A stretch of DNA of 22,343 nucleotides from Clostridia bacterium (GCA_017397695.1 JAFQIF010000109.1:1-22343); one strand, 5' to 3'. Shown: positions 15,709 through 22,343, counted from the stretch's first letter. A program made the numbers and translations. Notes: generated from the letters alone by a model not told the origin.

Positions 15709-15737
15709 AGTATAACAGGTTGAACATCAAAAGTCAA
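15709..15737 (-). promoter_or_regulatory. Promoter of the minus-strand secreted-protein gene
   Basis: On the minus strand TTGACT (15732-15737), 17-base spacer, TATACT (15709-15714). Transcription would start near 15702, giving a leader of about 75 bases. Confidence 0.8.
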
Positions 15738-15750
15738 CGCTGCCTGTGGC

Positions 15751-15779
15751 TTGAAAGCGTGGCAGCCGTAGCGTATAAT
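15751..15779 (+). promoter_or_regulatory. Promoter of the D-2-hydroxyacid dehydrogenase gene
   Basis: TTGAAA (15751-15756), 17-base spacer, TATAAT (15774-15779). Its -35 box is 13 bases from the -35 box of the divergent promoter at 15709-15737. Confidence 0.85.
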
Positions 15780-15820
15780 GGAAAAGAAGACGAATGAATC
15801 TGACGAAGGGAAGTATACGC

Positions 15821-16777
15821 ATGAAGATCGTTGTACTTGATGGCTATACGCTCTGCCCAGGGGATCTGGATCTGGAGGCGCTCGGCGGATTGGGTGAGGT
15901 GGCGTTTTACGATCGGACGCCGCAGACGGAAATTGCCGGGCGTATAGGCGATGCGCAGATCGTGCTGACTAACAAGGCTCGTATCACGCGCGAGGTGATG
16001 GATGCATGCCCGGGTATGCGCTATATCGGCGTATTGGCAACGGGCTATAATGTCGTGGACATTCCGGCGGCTGTTGAGCGTGGGATTGTGGTGACCAACG
16101 TGCCGGCGTACTCTACGCAGGCTGTTGCCCAGTATACGATGGCGCTGCTGCTGGCTTCTGCAAGCCGCGTGAGCGTGTATGATGCGCGGGTAAAGCAGGG
16201 AGATTGGTGCGCCAGTCCGGATTTCTGCTTTTACGCAGGCGCGATGCAGGAACTGAGCGGCAAAACGATGGGCATCATTGGCTTTGGCAGCATCGGTCAG
16301 GCTGTGGCGCGTGCGGCGCAGGCGTTCGGAATGCGCGTGATCGTGTATACGAGGACCATGCGTCCAGGCGTCGGCGATGTGGCTTATGTTTCTTTGGATG
16401 AGCTGCTGCATGAAAGCGACGTGATCTCTTTGCATTGCCCGCTGACGGAGCAGACGCAGGGAATCCTTGGCGAGGCAGCAATTGCAGCCATGAAGCCTGG
16501 CGTGCAGGTGATCAATACTGCCCGCGGCCCGCTGGTGGATGAGAAGGCTATGGCGGATGCGCTTGAAAGGGGCAAGGTTGCCTGCTATATGGCGGACGTG
16601 CTGAGCACGGAGCCGCCGGCAAAGGATAATCCGCTGCTGCACGCGCCCAATACGATTCTTACGCCGCATGTGGCCTGGGCGCCTCTGCAGACGCGTGTGC
16701 GCCTGCGGGATATTGCCGTAGAGAATGTAAGCGCATTTCTTAAGGGCGCACCGTTGAATGTGGTCAGCCGGGTATAA
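15821..16777 (+). CDS. D-2-hydroxyacid dehydrogenase (glycerate dehydrogenase / hydroxypyruvate reductase-like)
   Basis: A 318-residue NAD-dependent oxidoreductase. ATG 15821 is chosen because GAAGGGA lies 9 bases before it and the opening KIVVLDGYTLCPGDLDLEAL matches the usual start of glycerate-dehydrogenase-like members; ATG 15794 would add nine residues. The dinucleotide motif GFGSIG is at 154-159. The catalytic set is complete: R235 in NTARGPLVDE, E264 in DVLSTEPP and H283 in TPHVAW. These enzymes reduce 2-oxoacids to D-2-hydroxyacids; hydroxypyruvate or glyoxylate is a likely substrate, but it cannot be fixed from sequence. It has its own promoter and no obvious partner gene. Confidence 0.9.
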   Translation: MKIVVLDGYTLCPGDLDLEALGGLGEVAFYDRTPQTEIAGRIGDAQIVLTNKARITREVMDACPGMRYIGVLATGYNVVDIPAAVERGIVVTNVPAYSTQAVAQYTMALLLASASRVSVYDARVKQGDWCASPDFCFYAGAMQELSGKTMGIIGFGSIGQAVARAAQAFGMRVIVYTRTMRPGVGDVAYVSLDELLHESDVISLHCPLTEQTQGILGEAAIAAMKPGVQVINTARGPLVDEKAMADALERGKVACYMADVLSTEPPAKDNPLLHAPNTILTPHVAWAPLQTRVRLRDIAVENVSAFLKGAPLNVVSRV

Positions 16778-16831
16778 GGGTTCTGCGGGCACAATGGAGA
16801 AAGAAGATACGTGGTTTCGAGAAAAAATCTG

Positions 16832-16859
16832 TTGATTTTGTCCATATTTTTGCTATAAT
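16832..16859 (+). promoter_or_regulatory. Promoter of the cytidylate-kinase-like gene
   Basis: TTGATT (16832-16837), 16-base spacer, TATAAT (16854-16859), with the start of the gene 51 bases downstream. Confidence 0.75.
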
Positions 16860-16890
16860 TTAAGTGAGGATAATCTGATTATCACTTAAA
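16859..16890. promoter_or_regulatory. Inverted repeat at the transcription start (possible operator)
   Basis: TTTAAGTGA begins at 16859 and TCACTTAAA ends at 16890; inner bases extend the pairing (TAAT with ATTA) to about 13 bp with a 3-base bulge and a CTG loop. It starts at the last base of the -10 box and covers the expected start site. There is no T run, so it is not a terminator. It could be a repressor site or a 5' stabilising hairpin. Confidence 0.55.
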
Positions 16891-16909
16891 ACAGGCAGGA
16901 GGGATCAGA

Positions 16910-17536
16910 ATGAATAACCACGTGATTACGATTGCGCGCAGTTATGGCAGCGGCGGAAGGCGCATGGGCAAACTGCTGGCCAGGGAGCTCGGTTACGAGT
17001 ATTATGACCGCGAGATTCTGCGCATCGCATCGGACGACAGCGGAATCAGCGAAGAACTGTTCAGGCAGGCGGATGAAACCAAACAGCGCATGCCTCTGTT
17101 CCGCATTGCACGAGAAATGTACACGGGCGAAGTGATCCCGCCGGACAGTGATGATTTCATCTCCAATGAGAATCTGTTTAGGTATCAGGCAAAGATCATC
17201 CGCGAGCTTGCTTCCTCGCGCAACTGCGTGATTGTGGGCCGCTGTGCGAATTATATTCTGCGAGGCCGGGAAAATGTGATCAATGTGTTTGTGACTGCGC
17301 CCGTGGTGGATTGCGTGCGCCGCGTGATGCAGGAGGATGGCCTCAATCTGGAGGAAGCTGAGAAGCGCATCAAGAAGATCGATAAGCGCCGTGCGGATTA
17401 CTTCAAGTATTTCACAGGACGACTGTGGCATGACGCTGCGCTGTATGATCTGTGTTTGAATACGGGCCATATGCCGGAGGAAAAGTGCTTGGAGGTCGTC
17501 AAGGCCTATATGCAGGCGCGCTTTGAAACGGAATAA
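16910..17536 (+). CDS. Cytidylate kinase-like protein
   Basis: A 208-residue cytoplasmic P-loop protein. The nucleotide loop is RSYGSGGRRMG (residues 10-20) and the following LLARELGYEYYDREIL is the pattern of the cytidylate-kinase-like family found widely in clostridia. A later VIVGRCANYIL and a basic lid region (EKRIKKIDKRRADYFKYFTG) fit phosphoryl transfer. The family resembles CMP kinase, but members are often not the housekeeping enzyme and their substrates are mostly unproven. A GGAGGG site precedes the ATG. It is a single-gene unit with its own promoter, an inverted repeat at the start site, and a terminator. Confidence 0.85.
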   Translation: MNNHVITIARSYGSGGRRMGKLLARELGYEYYDREILRIASDDSGISEELFRQADETKQRMPLFRIAREMYTGEVIPPDSDDFISNENLFRYQAKIIRELASSRNCVIVGRCANYILRGRENVINVFVTAPVVDCVRRVMQEDGLNLEEAEKRIKKIDKRRADYFKYFTGRLWHDAALYDLCLNTGHMPEEKCLEVVKAYMQARFETE

Positions 17537-17548
17537 GGAGTTGCTTTG

Positions 17549-17576
17549 CGGCGCATGAGCGGTCATGCGCCGTTTT
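17549..17576 (+). terminator. Intrinsic terminator after the cytidylate-kinase-like gene
   Basis: CGGCGCATGA (17549-17558), 4-base loop, TCATGCGCCG (17563-17572), then TTTT; 12 bases after the stop. Confidence 0.85.
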
Positions 17577-17589
17577 CTGTACTGCGGCC

Positions 17590-17618
17590 TTGCAATCGCC
17601 GGATAAAACAGATATAAT
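17590..17618 (+). promoter_or_regulatory. Promoter of the thymidine kinase gene
   Basis: TTGCAA (17590-17595), 17-base spacer, TATAAT (17613-17618). It leaves a leader of about 45 bases with a small hairpin CGCCG/CGGCG (17638-17642 and 17649-17653). Confidence 0.8.
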
Positions 17619-17670
17619 GAACCTGTTATGAAAAAAACGCCGGTATAGCGGCGCATGAGGAGACAGAAGA

Positions 17671-18243
17671 ATGGCGAAGCTGTATTTCCGCTATGGAGCA
17701 ATGGGCTCCAGCAAGACGGCCAATGCGGTCATGGTGCAGTACAACTACAGAGAGCGCGGCCGCGAGGTGCTCATGCTCAAGCCGAAGCTGGAAAACCGGG
17801 ACGGCGCAACCATCGTTCGTTCCCGCTGTGGGCTGGAAGCGGAATGCCGCTATATGGAAGATATTGATGCGATTGAGCTGAAGGGCATTGCCTGCGTGAT
17901 CGTGGATGAGGCGCATTTTCTCACGGCTGCGCAGGTGCGTCGTCTGGTTGATATCGTGGATGAATACGGCATTCCTGTGATTTGCTACGGCCTGCGCACG
18001 GATTTCCGTGGAGAACTGTTCGAGGGCAGCCGCGAACTGCTGTGCTGGGCGGATACAATCGAGGAGATCAAGACGATCTGCTGGTGCGGCCGCAAGGCGA
18101 CGTTCAATGCGCGCGTGCACAATGGCAAGATCGTGCGCGAGGGCGAGCAGATTCTGCTGGGCGGCAATTCAACCTATATCAGCCTGTGCCGCAGGCATTG
18201 GAAGAGCGGCGAACTGGGCGATGCGCCGAATCTGAACGACTAA
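17671..18243 (+). CDS. tdk: Thymidine kinase
   Basis: A 190-residue enzyme of the TK1 type that phosphorylates thymidine in the salvage pathway. It has the P-loop GAMGSSKT (residues 9-16), the catalytic glutamate E80 in DEAHF, and the conserved GLRTDFRGELF. The zinc-binding part has C137 and C139 in CWCGRKATF and the pair CRRH near residue 184. The C-x-C spacing also occurs in the E. coli-type enzyme, which this one resembles overall; the common DEAQF/DECQF has histidine in place of glutamine here. GAGGAG (17657-17662) lies 8 bases before the ATG. It has its own promoter and is followed by a terminator. Confidence 0.94.
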   Translation: MAKLYFRYGAMGSSKTANAVMVQYNYRERGREVLMLKPKLENRDGATIVRSRCGLEAECRYMEDIDAIELKGIACVIVDEAHFLTAAQVRRLVDIVDEYGIPVICYGLRTDFRGELFEGSRELLCWADTIEEIKTICWCGRKATFNARVHNGKIVREGEQILLGGNSTYISLCRRHWKSGELGDAPNLND

Positions 18244-18262
18244 GCTGGAAAATGATGTATAG

Positions 18263-18306
18263 AATCCCTCCTTTAAGGCTACACTGTCGGCAGGGAGGGA
18301 TTTTTT
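18263..18306 (+). terminator. Terminator after tdk, overlapping the rubrerythrin ribosome site
   Basis: AATCCCTCC (18263-18271) pairs with GGAGGGATT (18294-18302), followed by a T run to 18306. The 3' arm contains GGAGGG, the only ribosome site for the ATG at 18309. Confidence 0.85.
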
Positions 18307-18308
18307 GT

Positions 18309-18911
18309 ATGGATTTCAGAGAAAGCAGGACGAGAGAAAACCTTATGCGCGCATTCGCAGGCGAGAGTCAGGCGAGAAACCGGTATACATTCTCTGCCGG
18401 CGTGGCCCACAGTGCAGGACTGTATTGGGTGGAGAGGATATTCCGCTTTACGGCGGATCAGGAGAAGGAGCATGCGGAGCTCTTTTTGGGGCATCTGTCT
18501 TCCTGCGAGGGCGAAAGCATCCGGATTGACGGCAGCTATCCGGTGGAAAATACGGCCTGGATGCCTGCGCGCCTTCTGCGCAGCGCGCAGCATCATGAAT
18601 ACGAGGAAGCGCATCACGTCTATCCGCAGTTCGCCCGGATTGCAAGGGAAGAGGGATTTCTTGCCGTAGCGGGTACGTTTGAGATGATTGCTGAAATCGA
18701 GCAGACACATGGCGACCGTTTCGGTCAGCTGGCGCAGCGCCTGGAGGAAGGCAAGCTGTTCAAAAGCGATCATAGCGAAACATGGCTGTGTCTGAACTGC
18801 GGTCATGTTCATCATGGAATGCAGGCGCCGCAGGTTTGCCCGGTGTGCAAGCATGCGCAGGGTTACTTCGTGCGTGTGGATGCATCCGAAATCCTCTCAT
18901 CCAAAAACTGA
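18309..18911 (+). CDS. Rubrerythrin
   Basis: A 200-residue non-haem iron protein that reduces hydrogen peroxide in anaerobes. The N-terminal ferritin-like four-helix bundle opens with ENLMRAFAGESQARNRY (E19) and has the metal-binding ExxH (E52, H55) in DQEKEHAELF, then further ligands in HHEYEEAHH and the FEMIAEIEQTHGDRF helix. The C-terminal rubredoxin domain has LCLNCGHVHHG and QVCPVCKH, two CxxC pairs holding one iron. Order and length are those of classical rubrerythrin. The ATG at 18309 matches the family start; the open frame runs further upstream without a plausible start. No convincing own promoter is visible, so expression may depend on read-through from tdk. Confidence 0.93.
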   Translation: MDFRESRTRENLMRAFAGESQARNRYTFSAGVAHSAGLYWVERIFRFTADQEKEHAELFLGHLSSCEGESIRIDGSYPVENTAWMPARLLRSAQHHEYEEAHHVYPQFARIAREEGFLAVAGTFEMIAEIEQTHGDRFGQLAQRLEEGKLFKSDHSETWLCLNCGHVHHGMQAPQVCPVCKHAQGYFVRVDASEILSSKN

Positions 18912-19014
18912 CGAAATCCTGCTGAGCTTGAAGAACGGCTGCGAGGGGCAAACGAGTTTGGGAATAATGCGCTTTGCGGATTTCGGGGTGGCAGGCCTGA
19001 ACGTATTCTCACAC

Positions 19015-19045
19015 AAAAAAGAGGATGCTAGCGCATCCTCTTTTT
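19015..19045. terminator. Bidirectional terminator between rubrerythrin and the minus-strand dehydrogenase
   Basis: GAGGATGC (19021-19028), loop TAGC, GCATCCTC (19033-19040), flanked by six A (19015-19020) and five T (19041-19045), so a T tract follows the stem on both strands. It lies just beyond the stop of the minus-strand gene and about 100 bases past rubrerythrin. Confidence 0.9.
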
Positions 19046-19049
19046 GCAA

Positions 19050-19958
19050 TTATCCCTCGATTTCCCTGAGCGCAATTTCGATGTTGGCGAGCACCTTCTG
19101 GCTCAGCAGAACGAACGCCTGCTTGGTGCGGCCGGAGGAGACGGCAGGACAGTGGACATTTTCCAGATCAAAGAAATCGGCGGGTACGTCGCCGGCGGCG
19201 GCTTTGGTGTCGCAGAAGAAGTGGTTGCCCTCACGGCGTATCCACTTGTTGAGCGCGTCGCAGTCAAAGCCGGGACCAATGGAGGTGTTAAAGAGCACCT
19301 TGCCGTCACCCAGCGCTTCAAACTGGGGCTTTTGCAGCAGCAGGATATTTTTGTTCAGGCAGGTGAAGATGACTTCGTTCTTGGCCAGCAGCAGATCCAG
19401 CGGCTTGTAGGCCATGCCGGCGAGCTCTGCGTCACGCTTGCGGCTGCGGCTGTAGTAGGAGACTTCTGCGCCCATGAACTGCATCGCCTCGGCAATCATC
19501 TTGCCGGAAACACCCAGACCGACGACACCAACCTTCAGGCCGGTGATCTCCACAGGCTCGTCGCGCAGCATCTTTTTGCCGCCAAAGCCGTGCAGCAGAC
19601 CGATGAGCTCGTGCAGCACGTATTCGACCACGCCGCGGTCGCCATAGTCGCGGATTCCCAGCACGCGGATGCCGCGCTCGCGCGCGCAGGCGATATCCAC
19701 ATTTGCGCTTTCTTCAGAATAGAGGCTGCAGCACATGCCGATATAGCGCACATTCGGGCAGCGCTCGATCACGCTGCGGGTGATCCGGGAGGTATAGCTG
19801 AGCAGAACGGCGTCTGCGTCGCCGATACGATGAAGAATCTCTTCGTCATCCACCGGAATATCGGAATATATGACAATCTCTTTGGCATAGGTCTTCAGCT
19901 TTTCTTCTGCAGAGGGGATCAGGCTGACGGGCTCAATGGCAACCAGCTTGTTAAACAT
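19050..19958 (-). CDS. D-2-hydroxyacid dehydrogenase-like protein with altered active site
   Basis: A 302-residue protein with the fold of the D-isomer 2-hydroxyacid dehydrogenases: an N-terminal substrate domain (ADAVLLSYTSRITRSVIERC), a dinucleotide motif GLGVSG at 147-152, and a closing helix. Against the paralogue at 15821 the three catalytic positions are not conserved: the arginine of NTARGP is I227 in NTSIGP, the glutamate region reads TKAAAGDVP, and the histidine of TPH is A272 in CPAVSSGR. The cofactor fold looks intact. It may bind NAD(P) but catalyse another reaction or act as a sensor. AAGGAG lies 9 bases before the ATG. It is a single gene, convergent with rubrerythrin. Confidence 0.82.
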   Translation of the reverse strand: MFNKLVAIEPVSLIPSAEEKLKTYAKEIVIYSDIPVDDEEILHRIGDADAVLLSYTSRITRSVIERCPNVRYIGMCCSLYSEESANVDIACARERGIRVLGIRDYGDRGVVEYVLHELIGLLHGFGGKKMLRDEPVEITGLKVGVVGLGVSGKMIAEAMQFMGAEVSYYSRSRKRDAELAGMAYKPLDLLLAKNEVIFTCLNKNILLLQKPQFEALGDGKVLFNTSIGPGFDCDALNKWIRREGNHFFCDTKAAAGDVPADFFDLENVHCPAVSSGRTKQAFVLLSQKVLANIEIALREIEG

Positions 19959-20047
19959 ATCGGATAGCTCCTTCGTCGGTAGTTTTCCTGTGAAACATTC
20001 GATGGTCTCTGGAGTATATCGCGGTTCAATAAAACACTATCATTTTT

Positions 20048-20076
20048 ATTATAGCATGGTTTTCCTGCAAAGAAAA
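20048..20076 (-). promoter_or_regulatory. Possible promoter of the minus-strand dehydrogenase-like gene
   Basis: On the minus strand a perfect TATAAT (20048-20053), preceded at 17 bases by a weak TTTTCT (20071-20076). It lies about 90 bases before the ATG. Confidence 0.4.
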
Positions 20077-20168
20077 GCGAGTAAAGCGCCGAATGCTGCA
20101 TATTCGGCTGCGGATTTGATCCGGTACGGCAGCGTAGGAAAATAACTGGAAAAATCGAACCGTGTTGC

Positions 20169-20197
20169 TTTACGGCGGGAGGGATTCCTGTTATATT
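20169..20197 (+). promoter_or_regulatory. Promoter of the MATE transporter gene
   Basis: TTTACG (20169-20174), 17-base spacer, TATATT (20192-20197) preceded by TGT, an extended -10 form that can offset the weak -35 box. Confidence 0.6.
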
Positions 20198-20231
20198 AAA
20201 TGGAAACGGAAAGGAAGAAGGGAGTCTTTAC

Positions 20232-21620
20232 ATGCAGAAGCTGGCAAAAGGGCTGGATCTGAGCCGTGAGGATATTCGCAGGGTGCTTGCGATCACGCTG
20301 CCTGCGCTCTTTGAGCTGGTGCTTTCACAGCTGTTCACCATGGTGGATACCATCATGCTCGGACGCAGCGAGGTATCCGCCGTAGCGATAGCGGCGGTAG
20401 GCCTGACGAATAACCCCATGAACCTGATGCGCTCTATTCTCATTGCGCTCAACGTCGGTACCACGGCGGGCGTTGCCTGGGCTATCGGCGCGGGGGATAA
20501 GCGAAGCGCCAGCCAGATTGCTCGCAACGCGCTGATGATGAACGCCATAGTGGGTACGGCGGCGGCGCTGATCGTGCACACGTTTGCCGGGTCGATCGTC
20601 ACATTCATGGGCGCAGGAGAGGATACGTTTGCTTATGCGCGCGATTATCTTAAAATCATCTCCCTGGGTATGATTCCCCTTTCGATGACATTCGCGATTA
20701 CGGCAGGCCTTCGAGGTGTAGGGCAGACGAGGCTGCCGATGACGTATAACCTGATTGCCAACATGCTCAATGTGGTAGGCAACTACGCGCTTATTTACGG
20801 CAAGTTGGGCATGCCCAAGATGGGCGTGTCCGGCGCAGCGCTGTCCACGGCACTGTCTCAGGTGCTGGGTCTGGCGCTGGCGCTGTTTACGGCTTTTCGG
20901 GCGCATACGCCTGTGCAGATGCGGCTGGATTGCGACTGGCATCTGCGCCTGAAGTGGATCCGCCGGATTCTGAACGTGGGCCTGACGAGTATGGCCGAGC
21001 AGCTGATCATGCAGATCGGTTTCGTCATTTTTGCCAGGCAGGTATCCGGCCTGGGTACGACGATCTTTGCTGCGCATCAGATCGGCCTGAGCATCAACGG
21101 CCTGACGTGGATGCCGGGACAAGCATTCGGCGTGGCTGCCACGACGCTGACCGGACAGAGCCTGGGCGCGGGCGACAAGAAAAAAGCGACGAACCTCGTG
21201 CGGCTGATTCACAGGATGAGCATGTGTGTGGCCGTGGTAATGGCAGCGCTGTTCCTCACCTGCGCGCCGATGATCGTGCACCTGTATACGACAGACATGC
21301 AGGTTGCGATGCTTTCTGCGGGCGTGCTGCGGTTGATCGCGCTGGGTATGCCGGGTATCTGTACGCAGTTGCCCATTGCTGCCGGCCTTCGTGGTGCACG
21401 CGATACAAAGTTCCCGCTTATGGCGTCCATGGCCGGCATATGGATTTTCCGCGTGCTTCTGGCGCCGGTGTTCATCTACACCTTTGGCTGGGGCCTGACC
21501 GGCGCCTGGCTGACGATCGTGCTGGATCAGAGCACGCGCGCGGTTGTCGTATATGCGCGCTTTAAGACGGGGCGCTGGCTGCATGTGGGAGAAAAGCTGG
21601 AAAAACGTCAAAATTCCTGA
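20232..21620 (+). CDS. MATE family efflux transporter
   Basis: A 462-residue membrane protein with about twelve hydrophobic helices in two similar halves, as usual for multidrug and toxin extrusion (MatE) transporters. Landmarks: LSQLFTMVDTIMLGR in helix 1-2, AGLRGVGQTRLPM and NMLNVVGNYALIYG in the first half, and AAHQIGLSINGLTWMPGQAFGVAATTLTGQSLGAGDKKKA and AAGLRGARDTKFPL (quoted in parts) in the second half. These carriers export cationic drugs or metabolites in exchange for Na+ or H+; substrate and ion cannot be told here. GAAGGGA lies upstream of the ATG. It is preceded by its own promoter and stands before the ribosomal protein genes without a clear terminator between. Confidence 0.9.
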   Translation: MQKLAKGLDLSREDIRRVLAITLPALFELVLSQLFTMVDTIMLGRSEVSAVAIAAVGLTNNPMNLMRSILIALNVGTTAGVAWAIGAGDKRSASQIARNALMMNAIVGTAAALIVHTFAGSIVTFMGAGEDTFAYARDYLKIISLGMIPLSMTFAITAGLRGVGQTRLPMTYNLIANMLNVVGNYALIYGKLGMPKMGVSGAALSTALSQVLGLALALFTAFRAHTPVQMRLDCDWHLRLKWIRRILNVGLTSMAEQLIMQIGFVIFARQVSGLGTTIFAAHQIGLSINGLTWMPGQAFGVAATTLTGQSLGAGDKKKATNLVRLIHRMSMCVAVVMAALFLTCAPMIVHLYTTDMQVAMLSAGVLRLIALGMPGICTQLPIAAGLRGARDTKFPLMASMAGIWIFRVLLAPVFIYTFGWGLTGAWLTIVLDQSTRAVVVYARFKTGRWLHVGEKLEKRQNS

Positions 21621-21640
21621 GCAAAACAAGAAAAAAAGCC

Positions 21641-21669
21641 TTGACAAATGCACAGGGTTGCGGTTAAAA
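21641..21669 (+). promoter_or_regulatory. Promoter of rplM-rpsI
   Basis: A perfect TTGACA (21641-21646), 17-base spacer, TTAAAA (21664-21669), or TAAAAT with 18 bases. GGTTA/TAACC (21662-21674) forms an inverted repeat across the -10 box. The predicted leader is about 110 bases long. Confidence 0.75.
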
Positions 21670-21788
21670 TAACCATTGCGTATGTTCGCCTGTTAGCCCC
21701 GGGCCTGCGTATGCGCGTTTGCAGAGCGTCTGACCAGCGCGATGCGTTTTATAGTGGATAAAGGATTCACCACGAGGAGGAAATTCAC

Positions 21789-22223
21789 GTGAAAACGTTT
21801 ATGGCAAATGCCCAGAACGTCGAGCGCAACTGGTATATCGTTGACGCCGACGGCATGACCCTTGGCCGACTGGCCAGCCAGGTTGCTGCGATCCTGCGCG
21901 GCAAGAACAAGCCCACCTTCACCCCGCATGTTGACTGCGGCGATCACGTGATCGTCATCAACGCTGCGAAGGTTGTCCTGACCGGCAAGAAGCTGGATCA
22001 GAAGGCTTACTATCATCATTCCGGTTTTGCGGGCGGCCTCAAGGCGACCAAGTACCGCAAGCTGATGGCTGAGAAGCCGGAGTTCGCTGTGAAGCACGCC
22101 GTCATCGGCATGCTGCCGAAGGGCCCGCTGGGCCGTCAGATGGCGCGCAAGCTGCGCGTGTATGCCGGTACCGAGCATGAGCATGAGGCCCAGAAGCCGA
22201 CCGTGCTCGAGCTCGTGAAGTAA
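21789..22223 (+). CDS. rplM: 50S ribosomal protein L13
   Basis: A 144-residue protein starting at GTG 21789, with GGAGG 8 bases upstream. The whole length matches bacterial L13: [20 protein letters not shown] at the start, [33 protein letters not shown], the central [11 protein letters not shown] segment and [29 protein letters not shown] near the end. L13 is an early-assembling protein of the large subunit. It is followed after 23 bases by rpsI, the standard two-gene operon of bacteria. Confidence 0.97.
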   Translation: MKTFMANAQNVERNWYIVDADGMTLGRLASQVAAILRGKNKPTFTPHVDCGDHVIVINAAKVVLTGKKLDQKAYYHHSGFAGGLKATKYRKLMAEKPEFAVKHAVIGMLPKGPLGRQMARKLRVYAGTEHEHEAQKPTVLELVK

Positions 22224-22246
22224 TTGCAGGAAGGAGTGTTTGACAC

Positions 22247-22343
22247 ATGGCACAGGTTCAGTATCAGGCGGTTGGCCGCCGCAAGAAGGCCATTGCTCGT
22301 GTTCGCCTCATTCCGGGCGAAGGCAAGATCGTGATCAACGGTC
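22247..22343 (+). CDS. rpsI: 30S ribosomal protein S9, N-terminal part (partial)
   Basis: The frame begins at ATG 22247 after an AAGGAG site and runs off the right edge after 32 codons. The visible part, [21 protein letters not shown], is the conserved start of S9. It belongs to the small subunit, and its gene normally follows rplM. Confidence 0.95.
   Translation, partial: MAQVQYQAVGRRKKAIARVRLIPGEGKIVING

Noticed and set aside
15693..15716. Perfect TTGACA followed by TATAAC on the plus strand
   Set aside because: The spacer is only 12 bases, too short for sigma-A; the better plus-strand promoter is at 15751-15779.
17628..17648. Six-codon frame (MKKTPV) in the tdk leader as a leader peptide
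   Set aside because: Starts almost at the predicted transcript end with no ribosome site and has no run of regulatory codons other than two lysines.
336..18302. Similar AATCCCTC/GAGGGATT stems at 336-372, 8619-8639 and 18263-18302 as a dispersed repeat family
   Set aside because: Likeness is limited to the 8-9 base stem; loops and flanks differ, and two are ordinary terminators.
17982..18308. Upstream extension of the rubrerythrin frame into tdk
   Set aside because: It is out of frame with the clear tdk gene and crosses its terminator; rubrerythrin similarity begins exactly at the ATG 18309.
20325..21653. Long minus-strand open frame opposite the MATE gene
   Set aside because: Same shadow pattern, rich in His, Arg and Gln, covering a clear transporter gene.

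Overview
The window is a stretch of a low-to-moderately GC-rich Gram-positive (Bacillota, class Clostridia) chromosome. Evidence: a reduced Firmicutes-type division and cell wall (dcw) cluster with mraZ, an ftsL-like gene, a PASTA-containing SpoVD/PBP2-type transpeptidase and divIB; strong AGGAGG ribosome sites; sigma-A-like promoters; and a rubrerythrin, which suggests an anaerobe. MurE carries the DNPR motif, so the peptidoglycan is probably of the meso-diaminopimelate type. A finer placement (for example Christensenellales-like clostridia) is only a guess. No mobile element, CRISPR array, tRNA or rRNA was seen.

Layout. 1-2304: end of holA with its terminator, a secreted CAP-domain protein on the minus strand, a two-zinc-finger protein with an acidic tail, and a metallophosphoesterase. 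2305-2641: gene-free region with two terminators followed by a promoter embedded in MraZ-box repeats. 2642-12083: mraZ, ftsL-like, spoVD/pbp2, murE, mraY, (terminator plus structured leader), murD, ftsW/spoVE, divIB. 12084-14795: a separate promoter followed by ftsA and ftsZ and a strong terminator. 14871-19958: mostly single-gene units: a minus-strand secreted protein, a D-2-hydroxyacid dehydrogenase, a cytidylate-kinase-like protein, thymidine kinase, rubrerythrin, and a minus-strand dehydrogenase homologue that lacks the usual catalytic residues. 20169-22343: a MATE transporter, then rplM and the start of rpsI.

The dcw genes act together: MurE and MurD build the UDP-MurNAc-peptide, MraY moves it to the lipid carrier, FtsW and the PBP polymerise and cross-link septal wall, FtsL and DivIB organise that synthase, and FtsA tethers FtsZ to the membrane. 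The cluster lacks rsmH, murF, murG, murC and murB at the places where they usually sit, so those functions must be encoded elsewhere.

The most unusual points are this pruned dcw cluster, the terminator and hairpin leader inside it before murD, the dehydrogenase paralogue with an altered active site, an inverted repeat overlapping the promoter of the kinase-like gene, a repeat pair linking a terminator to the thymidine kinase leader, and a rubrerythrin ribosome site lying inside the preceding terminator. I found nothing that clearly amounts to an undescribed multi-gene system.
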